Below, in pieces: positions 8,223 to 16,159 of a stretch of 64,000 bases of DNA (position 1 is the stretch's first letter; each line of letters starts with the position of its first letter). Location of the stretch: contig CAWKOH010000002.1 in NCBI GenBank assembly GCA_963851245.1, forward strand, positions 310,001 through 374,000, read 5' to 3'. The stretch is from CAWKOH01 sp963851245 (GTDB taxonomy: Bacteria > Actinomycetota > Acidimicrobiia > Acidimicrobiales > Palsa-688). Under the pieces are notes generated by a model. That model was not told where the DNA came from. It searched no databases and was given only the letters and a program-made list of their open reading frames with translations. The translations under genes and the position numbers were made by a program.

Positions 8223-9533
8223 ATGGACGAGTCTCGGACGTGGCTGCCGCCGGGAGCGGTTAGAAACGTCGGGAGCAAGAGGAGGGCGTCGTCCTACGAC
8301 GACCAGACTTGGATCCGGGCTGGACGGGCCGCGCTTGCGGAGTCTCCGAAGGGGTCAGTGATCGTCTGCACTGGACCGGACTCCAAGGTGCCGGGGGGAC
8401 TAGGCGACCGGACAACGGTATCCGTAAACATGAGCGAGTCTGTGCTCTCTGGCGCGGCTCCCTTGCCCGATGTGGGCAATTCAGGTCCGATAGCGGGCTG
8501 CGTGCTTGGTGACCTGATTGAGCGAACGTCCTACCCATCCGGCCTGCTCGCCTGGGCTCGGCAGGTGCTTATTCCCGGTGGCGCCCTTGTGCTGACGGTC
8601 TCGACCGAGCCGGCGTCCCGTGCAGCCACCGTACTCTTCTTCGGCGCCGAATCTCTGGCCGCTCTCCTCTTCCATGCCGGCTTCGAGAGGCCTCGCTTCT
8701 ATCGACGAGGCTCCGAAATGACGGTAACGGCCTATCGGGCGAACGGCGACGAACCCTGGCGCCGTCGCCAACGGCTAAGCGTCATCCTTCCGGTATTCAA
8801 TGAGCTCGGAACGTTCGCCAAAACCATGGAACTCCTGCTCGCGAAAGAGATACCGGGCGTTGACATGGAGCTGGTCGTCGTCGAAAGCAACTCCACCGAC
8901 GGTACCCGTGAGGAGGCGATCCGTTACGAAGGACTCCCGAACGTCAGGCTGATTCTGGAAGAACGGCCTCAGGGTAAGGGCCATGCAGTGCGAACAGGGC
9001 TGCAGGTCGCCACGGGTGACTTCGTCCTCATCCAGGACGCTGATCTGGAATATGATATCGATGACTATGAAAAGCTCCTAGAACCCCTAAGAAACTCTGA
9101 ATTAGGCTTCGTCCTCGGAATGCGCACGACCTCCGACGGATCCTGGGGGCTTCGTCGGTTCCGGCACAAGAAGTCAAACCGGAGCTTCGGCCAGCACACG
9201 GCGATGAGCCATGTGATGAATATCGGTCATGTCATATTCCTGACTCTTTTCAACGTCGTTTATCGACAGAGACTGCGAGATCCATTCACGATGTACAAGG
9301 TCTTCCGCCGGGACTGCCTGGAGGGACTCGCTTTCGAGTGTGACCGCTTCGATTTTGATTGGGAGTTGACGGCGAAGTTGATTCGGGCTGGGTACCACCC
9401 CAGAGAAATCCCCGTCTCCTACCACTCGCGTTCATTCGCCGAGGGAAAGAAGGTCAGGATATTCCGAGACCCGCTCGGCTGGATTGTCGCGTGTTTCCGC
9501 TTCCGTTTTTCGAAACTCTACTCCTACACATGA
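8223..9533 (+). CDS. Family 2 glycosyltransferase with degenerate methyltransferase-like N-terminus
   Basis: About 436 residues from ATG 8223; ATG 8196 and ATG 8124 are in-frame alternatives. Residues ~40-175 look like the second half of a class I methyltransferase (GDLIER...LLAWARQVLIPGG) without a recognisable SAM loop. The GT2 domain starts near residue 190: LSVILPVFNELGTF, the nucleotide-binding VVVESNSTDGT, the DxD-type motif IQDADLEYD and a later EIPVSYHSRSFAEGKK. This is the DPM1/polyprenyl-phosphate mannosyltransferase-like subclass, without C-terminal membrane helices. It heads the plus-strand run that becomes the heptose operon. Likely transfers a sugar to a lipid or glycan acceptor; donor unknown. 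Confidence 0.8.
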   Translation: MDESRTWLPPGAVRNVGSKRRASSYDDQTWIRAGRAALAESPKGSVIVCTGPDSKVPGGLGDRTTVSVNMSESVLSGAAPLPDVGNSGPIAGCVLGDLIERTSYPSGLLAWARQVLIPGGALVLTVSTEPASRAATVLFFGAESLAALLFHAGFERPRFYRRGSEMTVTAYRANGDEPWRRRQRLSVILPVFNELGTFAKTMELLLAKEIPGVDMELVVVESNSTDGTREEAIRYEGLPNVRLILEERPQGKGHAVRTGLQVATGDFVLIQDADLEYDIDDYEKLLEPLRNSELGFVLGMRTTSDGSWGLRRFRHKKSNRSFGQHTAMSHVMNIGHVIFLTLFNVVYRQRLRDPFTMYKVFRRDCLEGLAFECDRFDFDWELTAKLIRAGYHPREIPVSYHSRSFAEGKKVRIFRDPLGWIVACFRFRFSKLYSYT

Positions 9534-9558
9534 GGGACCGGCGATAGCCTTGTTTGCG

Positions 9559-10239
9559 GTGGACACGGAATCGCATACGGCGAGCTATTTCGCAGAAGTA
9601 GCGGCTATCAGCGAACGGATCGCCACTGAGCGCATAGATGCCATGGCTTCTGGACTGGCCGAACTTCGGTCCAGACAGGGACGGCTCTTCGTATTGGGGG
9701 TGGGCGGAGGAGCAGGCCACGCCTCGCATGCGGTCAACGATTTCAGGAAGTTGTGCGACATCGAAAGCTACGCGCCGACCGACAATGTGTCGGAACTCAC
9801 GGCCCGCACCAATGACGATGGCTGGGAGACCACTCTGGTCAACTGGTTGATGGTGTCCCGTTTGCGACCCGACGATGGCCTGATGGTGTTCTCGGTGGGA
9901 GGCGGCTCCCGACAGCACGGAGTGTCGGTTAACCTCGTGAACGCCATTGAGAAAGGCCAAGAGATCGGCTCGTCCATTTATGGCGTGGTGGGTGCGCCGG
10001 GGGGAACACTGGCAGAACTGGCCGACGTGGCGGTGATCATTGACGCCCCCGCCCAGTTAAAGACCCCGCTGGTCGAGTCGTTTCAGGCTGTCGTCTGGCA
10101 CGCCCTGGTCTCGCATCCCCTGTTAGCCGTCAAGGCCGGGCACTGGGAGAACGTGCTGTCTACCCCCGCGGGTCGTAGCTTCCAGGTGGCAAGACTTGTC
10201 GGGAGTGGTCATACTCGACCGGGATGGGATCCTCAATGA
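9559..10239 (+). CDS. gmhA: SIS-domain phosphoheptose isomerase (GmhA-like)
   Basis: About 226 residues from GTG 9559. TTG 9550 sits at better distance from AGGGA (9533-9537), and an open frame reaches back to ATG 9484. The SIS fold is clear: GRLFVLGVGGGAGHASHAV is the phosphosugar loop, then NVSELTARTND and LMVFSVGGGSRQH, the second Ser/Gly-rich loop. GmhA converts sedoheptulose 7-phosphate into D-glycero-D-manno-heptose 7-phosphate in the cytoplasm, the first step of nucleotide-heptose synthesis. The neighbouring GmhB, HddA and HddC-like genes support this over a generic SIS isomerase. It overlaps the next gene by about 44 bases. Confidence 0.85.
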   Translation: MDTESHTASYFAEVAAISERIATERIDAMASGLAELRSRQGRLFVLGVGGGAGHASHAVNDFRKLCDIESYAPTDNVSELTARTNDDGWETTLVNWLMVSRLRPDDGLMVFSVGGGSRQHGVSVNLVNAIEKGQEIGSSIYGVVGAPGGTLAELADVAVIIDAPAQLKTPLVESFQAVVWHALVSHPLLAVKAGHWENVLSTPAGRSFQVARLVGSGHTRPGWDPQ

Positions 10240-10777
10240 GCTAGTAGAGCGTCCTGCTGTAGGTTACAAAGAGTCGCCGCTAGCTTTAGAATCGGTGCGG
10301 CTCTGCGCCGGCGTGATCCGCCAGCTTTTGAGACTCCGTACAGCTGGGTATCTACTCGCTTGTGTCACTAACCAGCCAGCGGCGGCCAAGGGCGAAATCA
10401 GCCTCTCCGAGCTCGACGCCGTGCATCAACGGGTGCTGGATCTCCTGCTCGAGGGCGGCGTGGCGCTGGATGCTCAGCGGATGTGCCGGCATCACCCCGA
10501 CTTCAGCGGGCCCCTGGGAGGCCCCTGCAAGTGCCGAAAGCCGGCTCCCGGAATGATCTATGAGGTTGTCTCAGAACTAGCAGCTGATTTGTCCCAATCG
10601 TGGATGATTGGCGATACCGATGCTGATGTGGTTGCCGGACGGTCAGCAGGCATATACACCATCCTGGTGATGGCCGGCGGAAGCGAGCACAAGAGAGGAA
10701 GGTCGTGCCCGGATGGGACGGCGCCCGATCTCGGCGCCGCGGTTGACATCATCCTCGGCGAAACAGAACGAGCATAG
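10196..10777 (+). CDS. gmhB: D-glycero-D-manno-heptose 1,7-bisphosphate phosphatase (GmhB-like HAD)
   Basis: 193 residues. HAD motif I is VILDRDGILNE (Asp8 nucleophile, Asp10 acid/base), motif II is CVTNQPAAAKG, the conserved Lys is in KCRKPAPGM, and motif IV is MIGDTDADV. The Cys/His zinc-binding insert typical of GmhB is present (MCRHHPDF and PCKCRKP). It removes the C7 phosphate from heptose 1,7-bisphosphate to give heptose 1-phosphate. The TTG start at 10196 has AGGTGG (10184-10189) six bases upstream; GTG 10205 is an alternative. Either start lies inside the end of the GmhA-like gene, indicating translational coupling. Confidence 0.88.
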   Translation: MSGVVILDRDGILNELVERPAVGYKESPLALESVRLCAGVIRQLLRLRTAGYLLACVTNQPAAAKGEISLSELDAVHQRVLDLLLEGGVALDAQRMCRHHPDFSGPLGGPCKCRKPAPGMIYEVVSELAADLSQSWMIGDTDADVVAGRSAGIYTILVMAGGSEHKRGRSCPDGTAPDLGAAVDIILGETERA

Positions 10778-10784
10778 GATAGAC

Positions 10785-11501
10785 ATGATGATTGACAGGA
10801 TCCGAACCACGAAGATCTTCGCGGATGGAGCCCACCTGGACTCGATTGTCGAGCTGGCGGCCGATCCGTTGATATCTGGGTTCACGACCAATCCGACCCT
10901 TATGCGGGCGGCGGGCTTGGAAGACTACGAGGCTTTCGCGCGGCTGCTCCTCGAGAAGATCACGGACCATCCCGTATCGTTCGAGGTTTGCGCCGACGAT
11001 CCTGAGGAAATCGCCCGCCAGGCCCTGGTTATCAGCGGGTGGGGTCCGAACGTGTTCGTCAAGGTACCCATAACCACGACGAGAGGGGAGGACCTTACGC
11101 GCCTGGCGGGCCAACTCAGCCGCTCCGGCGTCAAGGTCAATGTTACGGCCATCTTCACGATCAATCAGATGAGATTGGCGACCGCAGCACTAGACGGGGG
11201 CGCGGCTTCTTACGTGTCCGTCTTCGCCGGGCGGATCGCCGACGCGGGCGTCGACCCGATACCTATCGTGGCAGAGTCCGTCGAGATCACGAACGCATGC
11301 ACAGGGCCCGAAGTGATCTGGGCGTCACCGCGCGAGGTTCTTAACCTCGTGCAGGCGGATTCTGTCGGCTGCCATGTCATTACCATGACGCCCGATCTCC
11401 TGAAGAAGGTGGGTCTGCTAGGCAAGGACCTTGATCAGTTCTCTCGTGAGACGGTTGAGATGTTCCTCCGGGACGCCCAGGCGTCCGGCTTCAGCATCTA
11501 G
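10785..11501 (+). CDS. tal: Transaldolase (small TalC/fructose-6-phosphate aldolase-like type)
   Basis: 238 residues from ATG 10785, with AGGA at 10776-10779 deciding the start. The single-domain class I aldolase barrel of the short transaldolase group is seen: KIFADGAHLDSI, GFTTNPTLM, the Schiff-base lysine Lys93 in NVFVKVPIT, NVTAIFTINQM, and SVFAGRIADAG. The enzyme exchanges a dihydroxyacetone unit between fructose 6-phosphate/erythrose 4-phosphate and sedoheptulose 7-phosphate/glyceraldehyde 3-phosphate. Placed directly after GmhA and GmhB, it probably supplies sedoheptulose 7-phosphate to the heptose route. A fructose-6-phosphate aldolase activity cannot be excluded from sequence alone. 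Confidence 0.88.
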   Translation: MMIDRIRTTKIFADGAHLDSIVELAADPLISGFTTNPTLMRAAGLEDYEAFARLLLEKITDHPVSFEVCADDPEEIARQALVISGWGPNVFVKVPITTTRGEDLTRLAGQLSRSGVKVNVTAIFTINQMRLATAALDGGAASYVSVFAGRIADAGVDPIPIVAESVEITNACTGPEVIWASPREVLNLVQADSVGCHVITMTPDLLKKVGLLGKDLDQFSRETVEMFLRDAQASGFSI

Positions 11502-11510
11502 ATTCTCTGC

Positions 11511-12497
11511 GTGAGCCTCCCGAGACGTGCCCTTGTCACCGGCGGGGCGGGCTTTATCGGCAGCAACTTGGCCGAGCGTTTGGTGGACCGCGGTGCAGAA
11601 GTCGTGGTTCTCGACGACTTTCGCACTGGTCGGAGGGAATTCTTGGCGGGTCTAGTTGACCGAAAGGGATTCTCCGTTGTCGAGGGGGATGTACTCGATA
11701 GTGGTGCTCTGGCACGAGCGGCAAAGGGGTGCGATTGGGTCTTCCACCTCCAGGCCAACGCTGACGTGCGCCACGGACTGGAGCACCCAACGCTCGATTT
11801 GGAGCAGAACACGATTGCTACGTCTCGCGTGATTGAGACGATGAGAGAAGGAGGTATAGAGCAAATTCTCTTCTCCTCCACGGGCTCCGTTTATGGAGAA
11901 CCCCAGGTTTTTCCTACCCCCGAAGATGTACCCTTTCCGACACAGACCTCCTTGTACGGCGCGTCCAAGCTGGCTTGTGAAGGGCTTCTGTCCGCCTATG
12001 CCGCCGGGTTCGGATTCACGAGCGTCATCTGCCGGTTCGTATCGATACTCGGCGAGCGGTACACCCACGGGCACGTGTTCGATTTTTACTGCGCCCTCAA
12101 ACGCGAACCTCGGAGATTACGAGTGCTTGGGGATGGGCGGCAGGAAAAGTCCTATCTCTACGTCCAGGACTGCGTCGATGCGATGCTGGCCGTGGCGGAT
12201 CGGCATACGGGGGATCCCGGAACGCATGTGTACAACCTCGGCACCGACGAGACCGTCGTCGTGGATGACTCGGTCCGAATCATCACTGAGTACCTCGGCC
12301 TGGAGCCCGAGATCGAGTACACGGGTGGTGAAAGAGGCTGGATCGGAGACAGCCCGTTGATCAGCTTGGATACGCGTCGCATACGAGATCTGGGCTGGGC
12401 CCCGCGACTGAACATCGAACAGGCGGTGATCCGGACTCTGCAGTGGTTCGACGCAAACGACTACGCGTGGCGGAGCAACGTCCGGATCACGAGCTGA
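11511..12497 (+). CDS. NAD-dependent nucleotide-sugar epimerase/dehydratase (extended SDR)
   Basis: 328 residues from GTG 11511, 9 bases after the transaldolase stop. Rossmann motif LVTGGAGFIGSNL, then FSSTGSVYGE (catalytic Ser/Thr) and the SLYGASK Tyr-x3-Lys pair are all present, and the C-terminal substrate domain is complete. It resembles UDP-glucose 4-epimerase/dTDP-glucose dehydratase family members (GalE/RmlB-like). Given its place between heptose genes, it may epimerise or dehydrate GDP-heptose, as related enzymes do for 6-deoxyheptoses; substrate assignment is inference. The DNA for the next gene begins 14 bases downstream. Confidence 0.85.
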   Translation: MSLPRRALVTGGAGFIGSNLAERLVDRGAEVVVLDDFRTGRREFLAGLVDRKGFSVVEGDVLDSGALARAAKGCDWVFHLQANADVRHGLEHPTLDLEQNTIATSRVIETMREGGIEQILFSSTGSVYGEPQVFPTPEDVPFPTQTSLYGASKLACEGLLSAYAAGFGFTSVICRFVSILGERYTHGHVFDFYCALKREPRRLRVLGDGRQEKSYLYVQDCVDAMLAVADRHTGDPGTHVYNLGTDETVVVDDSVRIITEYLGLEPEIEYTGGERGWIGDSPLISLDTRRIRDLGWAPRLNIEQAVIRTLQWFDANDYAWRSNVRITS

Positions 12498-12511
12498 GGA
12501 GAGGTCACGTT

Positions 12512-13498
12512 ATGGCTGTGATATTCGCCCGCGCACCCCTCAGGGTCTCGCTCGGCGGTGGTGGTACTGATCTGCCGTCCTACTTCGAAGCGCATGAGGG
12601 CTTCCTCGTTGCCGGCGCAATTGACAAGTACGTATACATGTTGGTGCATACCGTCTTTCAGCAGAAGTACCGCATGAAGTACTCTGACATCGAAGAGGTC
12701 GAGCGGGTAGAGGAGATAAAGCACCCTATCCTCAGAGAGGCTCTCCGTCGTCATTGGAGAGGGAGTCCGCTCGAAATAGCCTCAGTGGCAGACGTTCCGG
12801 CGGGCACCGGTATGGGTTCCTCCGGAGCCTTCACGGTTTGCCTGCTGAAGGCGCTGGCGCACGCCAGGTGTACCTCTATCACGGCCGGAGCCCTTGCGGA
12901 ATCGGCCTGTGAAATCGAGATCGACGTCCTCAACGAGCCCGTCGGCAAGCAAGACCAGTTCGTCGCTGCCCACGGTGGGATATGCGCTTACACGTTTCAT
13001 TGCAATGGAACCGTCTCGGTCGATCCGCTGGAGCTGAAATCGGAGACATTAAGGCGGTTGAGGGATCAGCTCCTTCTCTTCTTTACCGGCGAGACGAGGT
13101 CGGCGTCGACGATTCTCGCCGACCAAGACTCCCGATCCAGGGGTCAGGACCCAGCCATGCTCGACAATCTCCACCGAACCAAGGCCTTGGGCTATGAGAG
13201 CCGAGATCTCCTGATGGCAGGCGACCTTGAGTCCTACGCCGGATTGATGCACGAGCACTGGCTGCAGAAGCGCAAGCGCTCCCCGGCGATATCTCAGGGC
13301 CGCGTCGATCACCTGTACGAAGTCGCACGCGGCAGCGGAGCAATAGGAGGGAAGCTCGTTGGCGCCGGTGGGGGAGGATTCCTGCTGGTGTATGCCAGGT
13401 CTCCCGAGGACACTCGGCGGGCCATGGCCGAAGAGGGCTCGATTGAGCTCCCCTTCCACTTCGACTTCGACGGCGCGGTGGCCACGGAGTTCAGGTGA
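12512..13498 (+). CDS. hddA: D-glycero-alpha-D-manno-heptose 7-phosphate kinase (HddA-like GHMP kinase)
   Basis: 328 residues from ATG 12512, preceded by GAGGAGAGG at about 12496-12504. GHMP kinase signatures are in order: ARAPLRVSLGGGGTDLP (sugar-binding N-terminus typical of HddA and fucokinase-type members), AGTGMGSSGAFTV (ATP loop) and GGKLVGAGGGGFLL (motif 3). HddA phosphorylates the anomeric position of heptose 7-phosphate to the alpha-1,7-bisphosphate, committing to the GDP branch. Its place with GmhA, GmhB and HddC-like genes makes this the best reading. Its stop overlaps the next GTG by 4 bases. Confidence 0.88.
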   Translation: MAVIFARAPLRVSLGGGGTDLPSYFEAHEGFLVAGAIDKYVYMLVHTVFQQKYRMKYSDIEEVERVEEIKHPILREALRRHWRGSPLEIASVADVPAGTGMGSSGAFTVCLLKALAHARCTSITAGALAESACEIEIDVLNEPVGKQDQFVAAHGGICAYTFHCNGTVSVDPLELKSETLRRLRDQLLLFFTGETRSASTILADQDSRSRGQDPAMLDNLHRTKALGYESRDLLMAGDLESYAGLMHEHWLQKRKRSPAISQGRVDHLYEVARGSGAIGGKLVGAGGGGFLLVYARSPEDTRRAMAEEGSIELPFHFDFDGAVATEFR

Positions 13499-14487
13499 CC
13501 AGGACGCGCCTCAGGGTCGGCATCATAGGGTGCGGGCTGATCGGCCGAAAGCGGGCCCTTGCTCTGGGACCGGACGAACTGGTGGGCTGCTACGACATCG
13601 TGCCCGACGCGGCCACGCAGCTGGCAACCGAGAGCCCGTGCCGCACCTTCAACGCCCTCGATGAGCTGCTCTCTTCGGGACTGGACGTCGTCGTGGTAGC
13701 AACCGTCCACAGCGAACTCGCGGCCCTCGCCGAGCGGGCCCTGGGGTCCGGGAGCCACGTTCTGGTCGAAAAGCCTGCCGGGTGCAGTTCTGGAGACGTA
13801 GACCGAATCCGCCGAGCTTCTGTCGCCGCAAAGCGTAGGGTCAAGGTCGGGTTCAACCATCGATTCCACCCAGGTATCCATCGTGCGGTCCAGGAAGCGC
13901 TCTCCGGGCGATACGGTCCGGTGATGTTCGCCCGAGGTCGATACGGCCACGGCGGCCGCATTGGCTACGAAAAGGAATGGAGAGCAGACCCGACACTCTC
14001 AGGAGGCGGCGAGATCATCGACCAGGGCATGCACCTTCTGGACCTTTCGTACTGGCTGTTCGGTCCTCTGCCACTGAGCGCATCTCTTATGCGAACTCAT
14101 TTCTGGAAGGCCCCAGTAGACGACAACGCCGTTCTGGTCCTCGGCGAACACGGAGGTGTGGGGGTGAACACCCCCTGGTCACTATTTCACGTCAGCTGGA
14201 CAGAGTGGAAGAACACCTTCTCCCTCGAGATCTATTGCGAGAAGGCCAAGCTGGCGATCGATGGGCTGGTCGGATCGTACGGATCGCAATCGCTGAGGAT
14301 CTACCGCATGAGGCCGGAACTCGGTCCACCGGATACTGAGACTGTCACCTATCCAGAACGCGACGTTTCTTGGGAGATGGAGTGGATGCACTTCCGAGAG
14401 GCGCTGCTGGCCGGAGACGGAAGACTGCTTTCGGGTGACCTCTCGTCCGCTCATTATGCTTGGAAGTGCGTTGAAGCTGCACAATGA
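13495..14487 (+). CDS. Gfo/Idh/MocA family sugar oxidoreductase
   Basis: 330 residues starting at GTG 13495 in a GTGA overlap with the kinase. The NAD(P)-binding N-terminus has VGIIGCGLIGRKRA, then VVVVATVHSELA and the family mark VEKPAG. The second domain holds KVGFNHRFHPG and GGEIIDQGMHLLDL, where the His/Asp pair usually contributes to catalysis. The family oxidises or reduces sugar hydroxyls, often at C3 of nucleotide sugars. Here it probably works with the adjacent SDR on the heptose or another sugar in the same operon. Ends in an ATGA overlap with the next gene. Confidence 0.85.
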   Translation: MTRTRLRVGIIGCGLIGRKRALALGPDELVGCYDIVPDAATQLATESPCRTFNALDELLSSGLDVVVVATVHSELAALAERALGSGSHVLVEKPAGCSSGDVDRIRRASVAAKRRVKVGFNHRFHPGIHRAVQEALSGRYGPVMFARGRYGHGGRIGYEKEWRADPTLSGGGEIIDQGMHLLDLSYWLFGPLPLSASLMRTHFWKAPVDDNAVLVLGEHGGVGVNTPWSLFHVSWTEWKNTFSLEIYCEKAKLAIDGLVGSYGSQSLRIYRMRPELGPPDTETVTYPERDVSWEMEWMHFREALLAGDGRLLSGDLSSAHYAWKCVEAAQ

Positions 14488-15341
14488 GACCTGAGACTGC
14501 CCTTCTCAACAAGAATGTGGTCATCACCGGCGCGTCGGGAGGCATAGGCAGGATCATCGCGGAAAAGCTCGCGCACAAGGGTGCCAAGCTGATTCTGGTG
14601 GCCCGGCGGGCTGACGTACTATCCGAAGTCTCTGACAGCCTGCCTGGCGGTCCTCACGCTCGGTGTGCCATCGACAGTTCCCGCGAGGAGTTGTGGCCAG
14701 CGGTGGTGGATGCACTGGGAAGCGGTACGCCGGTCGACGGGCTGGTGACGGCGGCCGGGGTCCTGGGCCCCATAGGGCCGGTCGGAAGCTGGGACATCTC
14801 CGAGTTCCGGCGTACGGTCGAGGTCAATCTGCTGGGGACGATAGTGCCCATAGTCTCCTTGCTGGACCGATTGGTCAAAGCTCATGGTTCGATAGTGACT
14901 TTCTCCGGAGGCGGCGCTACCACCCCCCTCCGGCGCTTCGACGCTTACGCGGCTTCAAAGGCAGCGGTCGTCCGGCTTACTGAAAATATGGCCGCTGATC
15001 TGTTGGAGTCCGGTGTACGGATTAACGCCATTGCGCCCGGCTTCGTCGTCACTGACATCCATCAGGCTACTCTCGCCGCCGGACCGGAGAGAGTCGGTAC
15101 CGAGTACTTCGAGAGGACCGCAGGCGCCGTGGCAACAGGCGACGGTGATTCGCCGGATGACGCCGCCGAGCTCACGGCGTTCCTCATATCCGACGCGGCT
15201 CACGGCATCACGGGTCGACTGATCAGTGCTCGGTGGGACCCGTGGCGAGACGCCGACTTTCAGTCCCAGCTTCGTGTTGACTCCGACCTGGGGACGTTGC
15301 GAAGGATAGACAATCAGTTCTTCACGAAGGTGCCTGAGTAG
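14484..15341 (+). CDS. Short-chain dehydrogenase/reductase
   Basis: 285 residues from ATG 14484, overlapping the upstream stop by 4 bases. Classical SDR elements: VVITGASGGIGRIIAE (cofactor loop), GLVTAAGVLG (NAAG-like motif), TFSGGGATTP (catalytic Ser region), and FDAYAASKAAV with Tyr-x3-Lys. INAIAPGFVVTDI is the PG motif. It would reduce or oxidise a sugar carbonyl or hydroxyl. Its position between the Gfo/Idh/MocA enzyme and the nucleotidyltransferase suggests the pair inverts or removes a hydroxyl on the heptose. Specific chemistry is not visible. Confidence 0.85.
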   Translation: MRPETALLNKNVVITGASGGIGRIIAEKLAHKGAKLILVARRADVLSEVSDSLPGGPHARCAIDSSREELWPAVVDALGSGTPVDGLVTAAGVLGPIGPVGSWDISEFRRTVEVNLLGTIVPIVSLLDRLVKAHGSIVTFSGGGATTPLRRFDAYAASKAAVVRLTENMAADLLESGVRINAIAPGFVVTDIHQATLAAGPERVGTEYFERTAGAVATGDGDSPDDAAELTAFLISDAAHGITGRLISARWDPWRDADFQSQLRVDSDLGTLRRIDNQFFTKVPE

Positions 15342-16067
15342 ATGGGTTCGTCTGGGAACGATTCGACCCCTCCGGTCGTATGCGTGTTGGCCGGCGGCCG
15401 AGGTACCCGCCTAGGGCACCTGGTAGAAACGGCTCCGAAGCCGATCATCGAGGTTGCCGGCGAGCCGTTTTTGATCCACCAGCTACGGCTCCTGTCATCC
15501 TGTGGGATTAGAAAGGTGGTTCTGTGCGTCGGACACCTTCGTCATCAGATCGAACTCACCGTCGGTCGCCGTTGGGGTGACCTCGATATCGACTATTCCT
15601 ACGATTCTCCGGCCCTTGACGGCACCCTCGGGGCTGTTCGGAATGCCGCCCCGCTGCTCGGTCGGAGGTTTCTGGTGATGTACGGTGACACATACCTTCG
15701 TGTCGACTACCGCGGTTTCTATTGTTCGTGGCTTGCTAGTCAGCTTCCCGCCGGCATGGTCGTTCTGCGGAATGACAACCGGTGGGATCACTCGAATGCG
15801 ATCTTTGCCGACGGACTTGTCACCTTGTACGACAAGTTCGGCAAGACGCCTGAAATGAGATGGATTGACTATGGCCTCGGCGCCCTCACTTGTGAAGCCC
15901 TCGGGCGAATAGATCCTTCCGAGCGCGACCTGTCCACCCTCTACCATGAACTGTCGGTGCGGCGGGAACTCTTCGGCTACGAAGCGACGCAACGCTTTTA
16001 CGAGATCGGCACTCCCGAGGCGCTGGCTGAAACCGACGACTTCCTGTCCAAAGATCGTTCAGATTAA
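15342..16067 (+). CDS. hddC: Heptose 1-phosphate nucleotidyltransferase (HddC-like)
   Basis: 241 residues; ATG 15342 follows the previous stop directly. Nucleotidyltransferase signature VVCVLAGGRGTRLG and the lysine motif APKPIIEVAGEPFL define the family. DGTLGAVRNAAP and the metal-binding YGDTYLRVD follow. The size fits HddC, which joins GTP to D-glycero-alpha-D-manno-heptose 1-phosphate to form GDP-heptose. GDP specificity is inferred from the HddA-like kinase and from short length; a CDP- or UDP-using enzyme is possible. It is the last gene of the compact operon; a 92-base gap follows. Confidence 0.82.
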   Translation: MGSSGNDSTPPVVCVLAGGRGTRLGHLVETAPKPIIEVAGEPFLIHQLRLLSSCGIRKVVLCVGHLRHQIELTVGRRWGDLDIDYSYDSPALDGTLGAVRNAAPLLGRRFLVMYGDTYLRVDYRGFYCSWLASQLPAGMVVLRNDNRWDHSNAIFADGLVTLYDKFGKTPEMRWIDYGLGALTCEALGRIDPSERDLSTLYHELSVRRELFGYEATQRFYEIGTPEALAETDDFLSKDRSD

Positions 16068-16159
16068 CGCCAGATCCATCAGTTTCATGATGACCGGACC
16101 GTGGCTGATTCGACCATGGTCGAGGGTGAGGTGGAAGTGACGCCTACGATGGTCCCGCC

